Shown: positions 1 through 7,994 of the stretch, in pieces | How the letters are laid out: every line of letters begins with the position of its first letter | How positions within the stretch are numbered: the stretch's first letter is position 1 | Assembly: GCA_005880055.1 (NCBI GenBank) | Contig: VBJS01000028.1 | Coordinates: forward strand, 21,797 to 34,017 | DNA length: 12,221 nucleotides | Origin: Chloroflexota bacterium | GTDB lineage: Bacteria; Chloroflexota; Dehalococcoidia; SM23-28-2; RBG-16-64-32 | Direction of reading: 5' to 3' | Made by a program: the position numbers and the translations under genes | The notes under the pieces: generated by a model | What the model was told of the DNA's origin: nothing | Seen by the model: the letters and a program-made list of their open reading frames with translations, nothing else | The model's database searches: none

Positions 1-384
1 GAAGAGGTAGGGGCGTGTCCCATCGCGCGATGCCGTGAGCAAGGGCGACAGATGCGTCGCGTCAAAGGTCTCGGTGCCAAACGGGGTGAACTCGGCTCCC
101 CAGCTCGCGCCGTTATCCGAGCTCGTGCGCACCAGCAGCTGCTGGTACGTGCCGGAGCCGATGCGGTCATCAACGCAGGCCGCAACGACTTTGCCTTGGA
201 AGGTCGCGAGCTGGGGATACCACGCCGAGGAAGTTGATAACTGTTGCGATGGGTTCATGCCATGCTCGGTGAAGTACGCCTTGAATCGGGTCTCGAGCAG
301 GCCACCGCCCATATCGTTGACAAAGATCAAACCGGCCTGGCCGTTCGGCAGCACCGCCGCATCGAACTCGGGACTATTCAGCAC
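1..384 (-). CDS. BNR/Asp-box-like repeat protein, partial at left edge
   Basis: On the minus strand an open frame of 128 codons runs from 384 off the left edge without a stop. It reads like a secreted beta-propeller: a segment around residues 10-25 (VLPNGQAGLIFVND) resembles a blade opening, and residues 88-95 (SSDNGASW) match the Asp-box pattern S-x-D-x-G-x-x-W of BNR/sialidase-type repeats. Asp-boxes are structural, so no enzymatic activity can be inferred. The first usable start in this frame is GTG at 384, overlapping the stop of the upstream 374-619 frame by 11 bases. It lacks a good ribosome site and would give a protein without a secretion signal. I think the true N-terminus is the 374-619 frame, joined through one surplus base in the C run at 427-430. 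Translational coupling of two separate genes is the alternative. Confidence 0.75.
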   Translation of the reverse strand, partial: MLNSPEFDAAVLPNGQAGLIFVNDMGGGLLETRFKAYFTEHGMNPSQQLSTSSAWYPQLATFQGKVVAACVDDRIGSGTYQQLLVRTSSDNGASWGAEFTPFGTETFDATHLSPLLTASRDGTRPYLF

Positions 385-619
385 CTCGCCAGCCCGCGCG
401 CTGGCCGGCGCCAGCCAACTCAGTGGCCCCGAATGGAAATGCGGGCAGCACGGCCGGAAGCAGGACCAGGAATACAGCCGCGCCTACCAGAAGCCGCGTG
501 CGGAGTCGCACCGGACGCCAGCGCCGAGATGTGCCGATCGGTCGTATGACGATCAGCAGTGAGATCGTGGCGACCGCGAGTAAGTAGGCAATCACACCGG
601 CGATTAGCTGCGCGGGCAT
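374..619 (-). CDS. Two-helix membrane anchor; probable N-terminus of the BNR-like protein
   Basis: The 81-codon frame starts at ATG 619, seven bases after a perfect AAGGAGGT. Two hydrophobic stretches are visible, about residues 5-25 (LIAGVIAYLLAVATISLLIV) and 45-66 (LLVGAAVFLVLLPAVLPAF), separated by a strongly basic loop (RRWRPVRLRTR). By the positive-inside rule both ends would face outward. The tail after about residue 68 is Gly/Ala-rich and looks non-native. Removing one base from the run at 427-430 instead continues with FGPLSWLAPASARAGEVL, which has a signal-peptidase-like A-x-A and runs directly into the BNR-like frame. The start is well supported. Whether this is a separate small membrane protein or a broken N-terminus is not settled; I favour the latter. 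Confidence 0.65.
   Translation of the reverse strand: MPAQLIAGVIAYLLAVATISLLIVIRPIGTSRRWRPVRLRTRLLVGAAVFLVLLPAVLPAFPFGATELAGAGQRAGWRGAE
427..430. other. Putative +1 frame break in a C4 run
   Basis: The minus-strand reading must move from the 374-619 frame to the 1-384 frame. Dropping one base of this GGGG (minus sense) joins the membrane anchor to the BNR-like segment with a sensible signal-peptide boundary. Inferred from reading-frame continuity only. Confidence 0.45.
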
Positions 620-626
620 AGTCCCT

Positions 627-634
627 ACCTCCTT
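627..634 (-). promoter_or_regulatory. Strong Shine-Dalgarno site (AAGGAGGT)
   Basis: A perfect anti-16S complement lies seven bases upstream of ATG 619 and fixes the start of the membrane-anchor frame. Confidence 0.85.
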
Positions 635-1192
635 AGCCCGCGTCCCAATCCACCGTCCGCCACGTTCTTGCGCGCTATCGGCCTCGCGAAACGGCGGCTA
701 CTCTCGCTCGGTCCCTTGTTAATCATGAGTCTTATCGCTTGTATACCGGTCTCTGACGCCCGCTTGCCTGTCAAACATGAGCGGTAGAACTGTTGAACGC
801 TCTGACTCACCCACCCGACGGTCGGCCAATCGCATACCCGAGCGGTAGATCACGAGCCTCGCTTGCGTTCTCACTGGGTATCCCTTGAATTCCGATACGC
901 GACTTGATTCAGACGCGACCTCGGTGCTGAGTTCATCGTCAGCGAGACCTGCATGACGTCTTGCCTCCCGGCGCTCGGTGCGAGAGGGCCCGGTGGTCTC
1001 CCTGGCAGATCCCTTGTCGACCTAGAACCTGTGATCCGCGCGTCTTGTGAGTCTCATCGCAACGTCGGCCGCTCTTCGTTACTACCGCACTTGCACGGCT
1101 CGAGCGAAATGTGCGCCAGCACACCTGTGATTAGTACGCGGGTTGATGGCTCGCGGCGATATCTGCTGCCAGGCTGCGGCGAAACGCTCCGC
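635..1192. other. Intergenic region between divergent genes, no gene found
   Basis: I see no frame on either strand with coding character and a ribosome site. The region must carry promoters for the leftward BNR-like gene and the rightward P1 operon, but I find no pair of -35/-10 boxes with normal spacing. It holds a 10-base direct repeat GAGCGGTAGA (779-788 and 840-849) and a small perfect stem-loop at 1110-1123. It may be remnant sequence at the border of the accessory block. Confidence 0.5.
1110..1123. other. Small palindrome/stem-loop upstream of P1
   Basis: TGTGC-GCCA-GCACA gives five perfect base pairs around a four-base loop, about 85 bases before the P1 start. It could be an operator or chance; there is no T-run, so it is not a terminator. 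Confidence 0.2.
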
Positions 1193-1198
1193 AGGAGG
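1193..1198 (+). promoter_or_regulatory. Shine-Dalgarno AGGAGG for P1
   Basis: AGGAGG lies seven bases before ATG 1206. It selects that ATG over the in-frame ATG at 1143, which would add 21 residues of untypical composition. Confidence 0.85.
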
Positions 1199-1205
1199 AA
1201 GTTCG

Positions 1206-3173
1206 ATGCAAAAGGCTGTGACCGTACCCCCACCGGAATTGGTGCATGACTGCGAGGCGGCGGTTCGCTATTTGGGGCAACTGCCCACCGCAGCTCCCTC
1301 GGCCTCGGGCCCCGCCCAAGACCCAGTGGCCTTGGCGGTGTGCTCCGCGCCGGACACCCGGACACCTCCCCAATTCCTTGTCCATCTGCGGCACCCATTT
1401 CCGATGTGCGAGTTCGTGATCGGACTGGGCGACGACATTGACATCCCGAAACTACGCTTCAGCTGCATTCCAGTAACCAATCTCCGCTTATATCTCGGCC
1501 TCTCCGTCTCCTTCGAACAGCGGTGGAACCTTCTCCGTCTCGCCATCGGCGATCTCTCATCTACCGTCGGGCTGGCCCCGCTGGAGAAGTTGACGCTCGA
1601 GGTTCAGGCGAGCCAGCGGAAGGTACTAGAACAGAGCACTCTCGATTCGACCGATGAGCTCGACTCCACCGAGAGCACAACCATCGACAAGGAAGTCGTC
1701 AACGTCATGCGCGCCTCGTCCCGAACGCGCAGCTGGCACGTCGATGGTTCCGGCTCGCTCAGCATCGGCACCCCCAAACTGGGTGGCAGCCTCGGGATAC
1801 AGGCCGGAGTTCAAGAGAGCCTCAGTCAATCTTCTCAAGCGGCGATCGAACACATTTCGGAGACAACGAAGAAGTCAGCCCACAGCCTCAAGACCATCCA
1901 CAAGCTCGAGGTCCGCGGTGTCACTGAGGATTTTCGGCAATCGCGGATGACCAGGGTCGTCAAGAATCCATACACCGACAGGGCCCTGTCCCTAAACGTC
2001 TTCCAGCTCGAAAAGCACTATTCGGTAAAGACGGCCATGGTGGAACTTCGGCCGGCGTTGTTCATCGACGTCCGCGGCCTCGACTTCGACGCGCATTTCG
2101 TCGCCTCACACGTGGATTTCCTCCGCCTAGAACTGCTCGACGCCCCGCTGACCGAGGAGCTGCCACTCGCGCTGCGCGGGACCGAGCCCTTGGAACGTTC
2201 CGACAAAGCCAGTGCGGCCCACGACACCGCGTTGCTCGCGCTGCGCTTCCTGTTCGATGTGCCCAACCTCTTCAAGGCAAGACACGTCCAGGCCGGGCCG
2301 ACGGACCTCGGTGATCCGAACGCACCCGCGACCTCGTTTAACGCCAACGTCGGCGGTGACCAAGATGGCCTAGACGATGCGGCGCGCAACGACGTAGGCG
2401 TTGTCTTCACGGCGTTGAATTACTTCTACGCCGTGTACCGCGAACTGGTCGCGACCAACCGTCTCGACGTAAACGCCGTTGCGCTCGCGGGCGCGCTCGC
2501 GACCGAGATTAAGGAGCGCTGGATCCCAATGACCGCGGACGTTGAGAGTCGGGGCAAGATCCGCAACGTCCTCGACCAAGGCGATTTCACGGAGATCTTC
2601 CGTCGCATCACCGGGTTCCTGGCGATGGTGAGCGGCATGGTGACACCGCTGGTCGAGGCGGTCGCCCAGGAGGAGGCGGCCGCTAGGGCCCATCGCGCGG
2701 CGGTGCTGGCCCTCGAGCGGCTCCTCGAGCATGTCCGCTGCAACCGCAACTACTACATCCAGCGGTTGCTCGCATATCTGTCCGCCAAAACAAACGCGCA
2801 AACCATCATCGATTTCGTCGACGAGGTCATCGAACGGGCGGCGACCGGCATGGCGCCGAGTACGCAGACTGCGCTCCGAAGCGTCTTCGATCACTCGGGC
2901 GCGTTCCTCGACCGCCAACAGATCATCGTCCCGGCGTTCCGTGCCCTGACCTCAGCCCAGGTCGAAGAGTTCTGTCTTGCACTCAGTGGTCAACGTCAGC
3001 CCTTTGACCTCAGCCGCATCGCCCCAGCCGTCGACGCCGTCGAGGTACCGGCCGACGGTCTCCATCTGGAGCTCGCCGCCGGCGCGTGCATCCTTGAGGG
3101 CGTACCACCTGGAACTAACTCGGCCGAGCTGTCGCTTCACGACGGCAGCTTCAAGGTCGCGGTGGGAGGATGA
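1206..3173 (+). CDS. P1: large uncharacterised protein sharing a central module with P2
   Basis: 655 residues from ATG 1206, chosen by the AGGAGG site. I do not recognise a named family. Residues 1-120 form a globular N-terminal region. Residues 123-290 form a module also present in the 5846-7891 protein: it opens with LAPLEKLTLE (123-132), continues through an acidic, Ser/Thr-rich stretch and a Gly/Ser-rich stretch (GSGSLSIG, GGSLGIQAG), then SRMTRVVKNP (246-255) and a beta-like segment ending near 290. Residues about 395-560 look alpha-helical and contain CNRNYYIQRLLAYLSA (512-527). A beta-like C-terminal piece follows (615-655). There is no signal peptide or transmembrane helix, so it is predicted cytosolic. 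Its stop overlaps the start of the hydrolase gene (ATGA), which implies translational coupling and a joint role. Function unknown; scaffold, targeting or pore-type roles are guesses. Confidence 0.88.
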   Translation: MQKAVTVPPPELVHDCEAAVRYLGQLPTAAPSASGPAQDPVALAVCSAPDTRTPPQFLVHLRHPFPMCEFVIGLGDDIDIPKLRFSCIPVTNLRLYLGLSVSFEQRWNLLRLAIGDLSSTVGLAPLEKLTLEVQASQRKVLEQSTLDSTDELDSTESTTIDKEVVNVMRASSRTRSWHVDGSGSLSIGTPKLGGSLGIQAGVQESLSQSSQAAIEHISETTKKSAHSLKTIHKLEVRGVTEDFRQSRMTRVVKNPYTDRALSLNVFQLEKHYSVKTAMVELRPALFIDVRGLDFDAHFVASHVDFLRLELLDAPLTEELPLALRGTEPLERSDKASAAHDTALLALRFLFDVPNLFKARHVQAGPTDLGDPNAPATSFNANVGGDQDGLDDAARNDVGVVFTALNYFYAVYRELVATNRLDVNAVALAGALATEIKERWIPMTADVESRGKIRNVLDQGDFTEIFRRITGFLAMVSGMVTPLVEAVAQEEAAARAHRAAVLALERLLEHVRCNRNYYIQRLLAYLSAKTNAQTIIDFVDEVIERAATGMAPSTQTALRSVFDHSGAFLDRQQIIVPAFRALTSAQVEEFCLALSGQRQPFDLSRIAPAVDAVEVPADGLHLELAAGACILEGVPPGTNSAELSLHDGSFKVAVGG

Positions 3174-3784
3174 GACCCTCGCCGCCGGGCCACCAGCAAC
3201 CGATACGCTACGACCGAGCATCCGCGTTGCGATACGCGCACGCGCACTGGAACTCCGTCTGCAGCGACGGCAAGATCAGCCTCCGGAACGGGCACATCGA
3301 TGTGCCGCCGGGGACGACCTTTGTCTTCGCGCCGGACCGTTCGGAACGCGCGCGCAAACCGTCCGGCGTCGAGATCATCGCGAACTTCGACGACTGCACA
3401 CATTTCATCTCGTGCTGTATCGGTCGCCCGCCGGGTCCTCCGGCCGGCGGCCTGACCATCCCGAGTCGCCCCGGTTCGGAACCGCCGCGCGGACCGTACG
3501 GGTTGGTGTCGGTGCGCGAGCTCCTGAATTACCTGCGGAGCAACCGAATAGCGAGAGCCATAACGACAGACTCTTCCGACACCTCCGCGATCGCTCAACT
3601 CGCACCCGGCGACCTCATCTGTTACTCCGATGCGAGAGGGATTCCTTCCCACTTCGTCATGTACGCCGGCAACCAGAAGATCGTCTGCCACACGTACTCT
3701 CGCTCCGACACATCAGGCGACGATGCGAGCTGGGAACTGGGCTACCCGGGCTGGGCTTGGACACTGTTACGGATGCCGAGTTGA
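3170..3784 (+). CDS. Amidase_6-like (NlpC/P60/CHAP-type) cysteine hydrolase
   Basis: 204 residues, start ATG overlapping the P1 stop by four bases with GGGAGG directly before it. The layout matches the Amidase_6 putative amidase family: an opening YDRASALRYAHAHWN (14-28); the nucleophile motif DDCTHFIS (74-81) with candidate catalytic Cys76; a helix LVSVRELLNYLRS (112-124); LAPGDLICY (144-152); and SHFVMYAG (160-167) with candidate His161, followed by CHT (173-175). Family members usually carry DCTNFVSQ at the nucleophile, so THFISCC is a divergent version with extra cysteines. Enzymes of this fold cut amide bonds in peptidoglycan or related peptides. No signal peptide is visible, so access to the wall would need release or delivery. 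Downstream, the gene is convergent with the LAS-like gene across a 57-base gap without an obvious terminator. Confidence 0.85.
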   Translation: MRPSPPGHQQPIRYDRASALRYAHAHWNSVCSDGKISLRNGHIDVPPGTTFVFAPDRSERARKPSGVEIIANFDDCTHFISCCIGRPPGPPAGGLTIPSRPGSEPPRGPYGLVSVRELLNYLRSNRIARAITTDSSDTSAIAQLAPGDLICYSDARGIPSHFVMYAGNQKIVCHTYSRSDTSGDDASWELGYPGWAWTLLRMPS

Positions 3785-3841
3785 CTCACGGATGTCGATT
3801 GAGACAGCGATGAGAAACAACGGCTCTCCATTCAGGCGTAC

Positions 3842-5824
3842 TCACTTCAGCAGCTTTGGGAGCTTCCGACCAATCCAGCGGAGCGTGTTCTCGTAGCCCT
3901 CTGGAAGCTGCTCAAGGTCGTGAGGCATGTACGAGAGGTGCCAGTGATCGTTGTGCGCATCGTCTTGGACAAGGCACCGGTGTACGCGCTCCTCGGGCAG
4001 ATCCTTGGGAGCGGCGTCGCGTAGGCACTCCTCAAGCTGTCGGGCTGCGTCCTCGTCTTCCTGAGCGTCCTGAGATCCGACGAGCATCGCCACATTCGCG
4101 TGCAGCTGGTTCCATGCGTCCGCGAGTGTTGGCCAGTCCGCGAAGAGGATCTGCGAGGGAAAGGTGAGCAGTACGCATTGGATCATCTTCACGGCGACGG
4201 CCCTCGGCGACAAAGCCTTGGTCCCCCCGCCGTCCTTGTAGGTTATCGCGACCACGGGATACGCGAAAGCCGCACATAGTTTCACTGGCTCCGGCGGTGC
4301 CATGGTCGGATCTTCCGGTTCGTTCAACAGGAAGATCGAATCGCCGGGGGCCTGCTTTCCCGCAGGCTGGTTGACGACAGTAAAGCCGCCCTCTCCGCCG
4401 GGGAGCATCACTCCCTTGGTCTTGCACGTGAGTGGCAGGACACCACGGACAACAACGTCGAAGTGGGCACCGTTTCGGTGCGCCGTGTGCGGCGGATGCG
4501 CGCCCCCGAACTCCAGGCTGCCCGCGGTTATCCGCGCTTCGAGCGTGCCCTCATCTTTTTCCGGCGCCGGCTTGGCAGCGAGGCCGCGATGCAGTCCACG
4601 CCAGAAGTCCCAGTTCCGCTTCACCAGACGGTATCGGTCCATCGCGAGAGGCCGAGCGAACAAGTGATCAGGAGCCGGTCCGCCTTCAAGCCTCTTGCGG
4701 TCGCGCGAGCCGGGATTCCAGAGATGCTCAGGGATCCGCTCGTATTGGAACGGGAATGTGCGGCCACGCTCGTCCGGACCGACAGAGATGTCCCCCTTCG
4801 CTCCGACTGCAAGTCGCGCCCTACACGGGGCACTCGCCGCATCGATCCGTGGGTGCATCCGTGCCCAGCTCCGCCACAGCCCTGGTTCGAATGCGACCTC
4901 GGAGAGAAGACGGGCGAACGGAAATGGCGAGGTGCCCGAGGCCGTGTCATCCGCGCTCGCAATTTCCCGCAGCCAATCGTTCTCACGAACATCGTCCCGG
5001 GTATGCGCAAACGCTTGCTGGTCTCGCACGTCCGTTGCGAGCGCCTGAAGTTGCCCGGACAGCCAATAGCCAGACGTCCCGTAGACGCCTTCGTCGTCCT
5101 TGATGACCTGGTTCTGGAAGCTGGCCGCGAACGGCTCACCCCAGACCTTGCGGTAGGGGATGCCACCTAGAACCGCGGCCACCACACAGAGGCGCACCAG
5201 CCTGAGCCACAGCGCGAGCTCTGCCCGAGCCTCAGCGGCCAGCCGCTCGCTGAGCAATGCGATCTCCGGAACGCTTGGTAGCAGCCGCCGCTCGAGCTGG
5301 AACGCGGGTCTGACCACAGCCGTGTAAAGCCGACCGACGACAAGCGAATCGAGCGTTGGAAGTGTGGCATGAGCGACCTGAATCGCCGCGTCTTGTTTCG
5401 CAAGACCTCGGGCGAATGTCGTCCTTTGTAGCTCGGCGGCGAGCCGTTGCGCCCGTTCCGCGCCGCGCCGTTGGGCTTCCTCCAGCTTCGGATCCGTCGG
5501 CGGCGGAATCTGCAACTCCACCCTCGGCGGCAGCGGGCGAGGCATGGCCTCGAAGACCCCGCTGACCGCCTCCTCGACATCGGCGTTGAGGTATTGGAGT
5601 ACCGCGGTCTTGAACGCCTGTGTCTCCGTGACGAGTTGGACATGCGCGGTCTGTCGTTGGTGAGCCTGGGCGGTACCCTTTGGCTTCACAAGGCGCCAGT
5701 ACGTCACAAGGAACGCATTCTCTGCATGTTTCTTAAGCTTGGCGAGCTCCGCGCGGAACGTCGAAGCCGGCACGTAGTCCAACAGCGATGCCGCGGCGAT
5801 CGCGCCATGCAAATGGCTCTTCAC
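3842..5824 (-). CDS. Large protein with C-terminal LAS-type (MepA/M15-like) zinc peptidase domain
   Basis: 660 residues from GTG 5824, with an AGGGA site eight bases upstream, 21 bases after the P2 stop. The C-terminal part (about 430-640) carries the two signatures of LAS metallopeptidases (MepA, D-Ala-D-Ala carboxypeptidases). These are GGAHPPHTAHRNGAHFD (440-456), giving H449-x6-D456, and HNDHWHLSYMP (624-634), giving a terminal H-x-H with H627 and H629. The GG...H..H..G...D layout is closest to penicillin-insensitive murein endopeptidases, which hydrolyse peptidoglycan cross-links. The first ~430 residues are much longer than MepA needs (about 270 in total). They contain a long charged helix (113-145, possible coiled coil), a hydrophobic helix (205-222) and aromatic-rich stretches that I cannot assign. 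No secretion signal is seen. The catalytic call rests on motif recognition only. Confidence 0.82.
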   Translation of the reverse strand: MKSHLHGAIAAASLLDYVPASTFRAELAKLKKHAENAFLVTYWRLVKPKGTAQAHQRQTAHVQLVTETQAFKTAVLQYLNADVEEAVSGVFEAMPRPLPPRVELQIPPPTDPKLEEAQRRGAERAQRLAAELQRTTFARGLAKQDAAIQVAHATLPTLDSLVVGRLYTAVVRPAFQLERRLLPSVPEIALLSERLAAEARAELALWLRLVRLCVVAAVLGGIPYRKVWGEPFAASFQNQVIKDDEGVYGTSGYWLSGQLQALATDVRDQQAFAHTRDDVRENDWLREIASADDTASGTSPFPFARLLSEVAFEPGLWRSWARMHPRIDAASAPCRARLAVGAKGDISVGPDERGRTFPFQYERIPEHLWNPGSRDRKRLEGGPAPDHLFARPLAMDRYRLVKRNWDFWRGLHRGLAAKPAPEKDEGTLEARITAGSLEFGGAHPPHTAHRNGAHFDVVVRGVLPLTCKTKGVMLPGGEGGFTVVNQPAGKQAPGDSIFLLNEPEDPTMAPPEPVKLCAAFAYPVVAITYKDGGGTKALSPRAVAVKMIQCVLLTFPSQILFADWPTLADAWNQLHANVAMLVGSQDAQEDEDAARQLEECLRDAAPKDLPEERVHRCLVQDDAHNDHWHLSYMPHDLEQLPEGYENTLRWIGRKLPKLLK

Positions 5825-5845
5825 CGCGGCGTCCCTGTTCGCGTC

Positions 5846-7891
5846 TTACGTCGTGGGCGTGCCGTCCGTGCCGACACGCACGTCGATCGTGGCCGCCCCG
5901 GTCATTTGGGTCACTGCCGTCTTCTTGACCTGGGCGTCCTGCTTGTGACTATCGATGACGGCCGCACGAAGCATCGCTGCATCTGCATTCTCAGCGTCGC
6001 TCAGCGCGTCGGCAGCAGTCGTCATGCTCTGGACTACCTCCAGATGAGTCCCATCGGTTGGCACGACCTCGTTCCAGCGAGCCAAGCACAACGTCTGGTC
6101 CTTCAGATCCGAGCAATCCGCACCGGGGTTGATTTGCGTTTCAGCGACATCGCCAAACGACTTGGTCCGGTAGGCGGTGATGTCCTTGACCACGTTGTCC
6201 AAGGCCGCTTCAACCGCTTGCCCGAGTGACGCGCCAATGCTGTGTCCGTAGATCCATCGAAGAGCGGGCTTCTCGCTCTTGATCGCGATCGGGATGTACA
6301 CGGTCGCCCAGCTCGCGTTGACGAAGTCCGTGGTTGCTTTCGTCGCATCGATCGCCGGCAGATCACTCCACCAACCCGGGTAGAGAACGAACGCGGCATT
6401 CTCCCAGTCGAACAGTGTCCGCCAGTATTCGATCTCCCAACACTGATCTCGTACGACGGGCGGGAAATGCTGCTGCACGACGGCGTTCATCAGTTCCACC
6501 ATCGGGTTGAACCCGGCGCGCATCGCCGCTTCCCACTCGTCGGCCTGTTTCACCCCCGCCGCGCGCGCATCGGCAGTGAGCCCCGCGACTTTCGTCTTCC
6601 AGTCGGCCATCGCTGTGACCCACTCGGCGTACCGCTTCTGGTAATCGGCATCCTGCGCGTTGGGATCGGCGATGAAATTCGCGCCGGCTGTGATGAAAAG
6701 GGATCCACAGCCGCCCCATTTCGATCCCGCGCCGACGTGAACCTTTACCTTGACGGTCGTCCCCTCTACCCACGGCTCTCCGACCACGTGAAAGCCGAAG
6801 CTGTCCGAGGCGCGGTTGACCGACGTGATCATGACGCTGTCCTTGACTCGCTGGGCGTCGCCGTCCCACACGTAGCCATTCGGCGCGTTGATGCTCACGT
6901 CGTAGTTAGCGCTCATGTCGCAGGTCCAACCCCACTTATTCGCTTCAACGGGCGGGGCCGAGGTGGCGAAGAGTGGCGGTCTTCCAGCTTTCGCTGGCTC
7001 GGCAGGCGCTGGCGGCAGCGTCACCGCCGACTCCGCGGCTTTGACGATGTCGACGCGGCCCTTGCGAATCCGCTCAGCGAAGGAAAACCCAGGGCCCTTG
7101 ACACATACCGCCCAACAGAGCCGGACGCCATACCGTTCCTGTGTTAGTTCGATCGTCCGCAGAACCTTGAAGTAGTGCAGCTGGATCGGAGTGAATCGGT
7201 TCGGGTTCCGCACGACCCGCCTCGAGGTCGACTCGAATCCGACCTCGGTCGAGATCTTGAAGTCGACCTTGTGCTGCGTCCGGTACTTCGACGCCGTCTT
7301 TGCGGACGCGGTCGATGTCGTCTTGACCGAACGGCTGAGTGTTTCGTTGTTTGCCTCGGTGATGTTGTTGGAGGTCGATGCGCTGGCGTTTATGTCGATG
7401 CCGTAGATATTTCCCCCAAGAGATCCGCCGGCGGTGAACCCCTGGCTAGTGCTTAGATTCCGCTGGCGCTGCACGCCCTCTTGCATCTCGGTTGTCAGCG
7501 AGCTCGAGAACTCGAGGTCTTCCTCTTGCTCGCGTTGGGATTCTTCCTCATAGGTGATCGTCTTTTTCGAATAGGTCTTCTGCTCCAGCGTCACCTCCTC
7601 GCCCGGTGCAAGGCTCAGGGCAAAGACATGCTCGCCGACGGCGAAGCCCGTCGGGCGGATCCGTGTCCGGTCAAGGAAGAGGTACCCGATCGGAGACTGC
7701 AGGGCCGCCGCGAGCGCATCCGCGGCCTCTGTGACTGTGGGCAAGTTCGATGAAGTTCCGCCACCGTTCCCGGTGGTGCCGCTACCGTCGTCAGGTTTGA
7801 CAACCAGCATTCTCGTCGTGGCTGTCATGGCGGAACCGAGGGAGCTCACCGCCGAACCGTTGAGGACAAGCGTTTCGATCTTCGCCTCCAC
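5846..7891 (-). CDS. P2: large uncharacterised protein paralogous to P1 in its central module
   Basis: 681 residues from the first standard start in this frame, GTG 7891, but coding character continues upstream in-frame to about 8050, so the annotated N-terminus is almost certainly truncated (see 7995-8303). Residues 94-103 (LAPGEEVTLE) open the module shared with P1; an acidic stretch follows (115-127), then a Gly/Ser/Thr-rich alternating region (150-222), SRRVVRNP (223-230) and a beta-like end near 268. A linker rich in Pro/Ala (292-304), a beta-rich segment with Cys and Trp (320-405), a helical segment (415-475) and an aromatic block containing FDWENAAFVLYPGWW (494-508) complete it. No signal peptide or membrane helix. 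The LAS-like gene follows after 21 bases, so the two are very likely co-translated. Unknown function; the Ser/Thr alternation recalls beta-pore-forming proteins only loosely. Confidence 0.85.
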   Translation of the reverse strand: MEAKIETLVLNGSAVSSLGSAMTATTRMLVVKPDDGSGTTGNGGGTSSNLPTVTEAADALAAALQSPIGYLFLDRTRIRPTGFAVGEHVFALSLAPGEEVTLEQKTYSKKTITYEEESQREQEEDLEFSSSLTTEMQEGVQRQRNLSTSQGFTAGGSLGGNIYGIDINASASTSNNITEANNETLSRSVKTTSTASAKTASKYRTQHKVDFKISTEVGFESTSRRVVRNPNRFTPIQLHYFKVLRTIELTQERYGVRLCWAVCVKGPGFSFAERIRKGRVDIVKAAESAVTLPPAPAEPAKAGRPPLFATSAPPVEANKWGWTCDMSANYDVSINAPNGYVWDGDAQRVKDSVMITSVNRASDSFGFHVVGEPWVEGTTVKVKVHVGAGSKWGGCGSLFITAGANFIADPNAQDADYQKRYAEWVTAMADWKTKVAGLTADARAAGVKQADEWEAAMRAGFNPMVELMNAVVQQHFPPVVRDQCWEIEYWRTLFDWENAAFVLYPGWWSDLPAIDATKATTDFVNASWATVYIPIAIKSEKPALRWIYGHSIGASLGQAVEAALDNVVKDITAYRTKSFGDVAETQINPGADCSDLKDQTLCLARWNEVVPTDGTHLEVVQSMTTAADALSDAENADAAMLRAAVIDSHKQDAQVKKTAVTQMTGAATIDVRVGTDGTPTT

Positions 7892-7994
7892 GAGCCCCAG
7901 GAGCGGGTTCCGCTCATCACCCCGAGCTAGCGCCCCAATTAGCGCCTTGAGTTCGGTCGCGTCGCGCCGGACATCGTCGCCACGACGAAGGACG

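Noticed and set aside
35..562. 175-codon plus-strand frame at the left end
   Set aside because: Antisense to the BNR-like gene and membrane anchor; composition is shadow-like and the Asp-box reading on the minus strand is far better.
740..774. TTGACA and TATACA hexamers on the minus strand upstream of the BNR-like gene
   Set aside because: The spacer is 23 bases, well beyond the usual 15-19, so they do not form a normal sigma-70-type promoter pair.
625..810. 61-codon minus-strand frame in the intergenic region
   Set aside because: It overlaps the Shine-Dalgarno region of the downstream gene, has no ribosome site, and its composition is not protein-like.
779..849. Direct repeat GAGCGGTAGA, 61 bases apart
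   Set aside because: Only two 10-base copies with no further periodicity; not a CRISPR, iteron set or att pair.
931..1002. GAGACC ... GGTCTC inverted repeat
   Set aside because: Six-base arms with a very long spacer; expected by chance and not next to any start.
3785..3841. Terminator between the convergent genes
   Set aside because: No strong GC stem with a T-run in either direction; only a weak four-base pairing (GAGA/TCTC).
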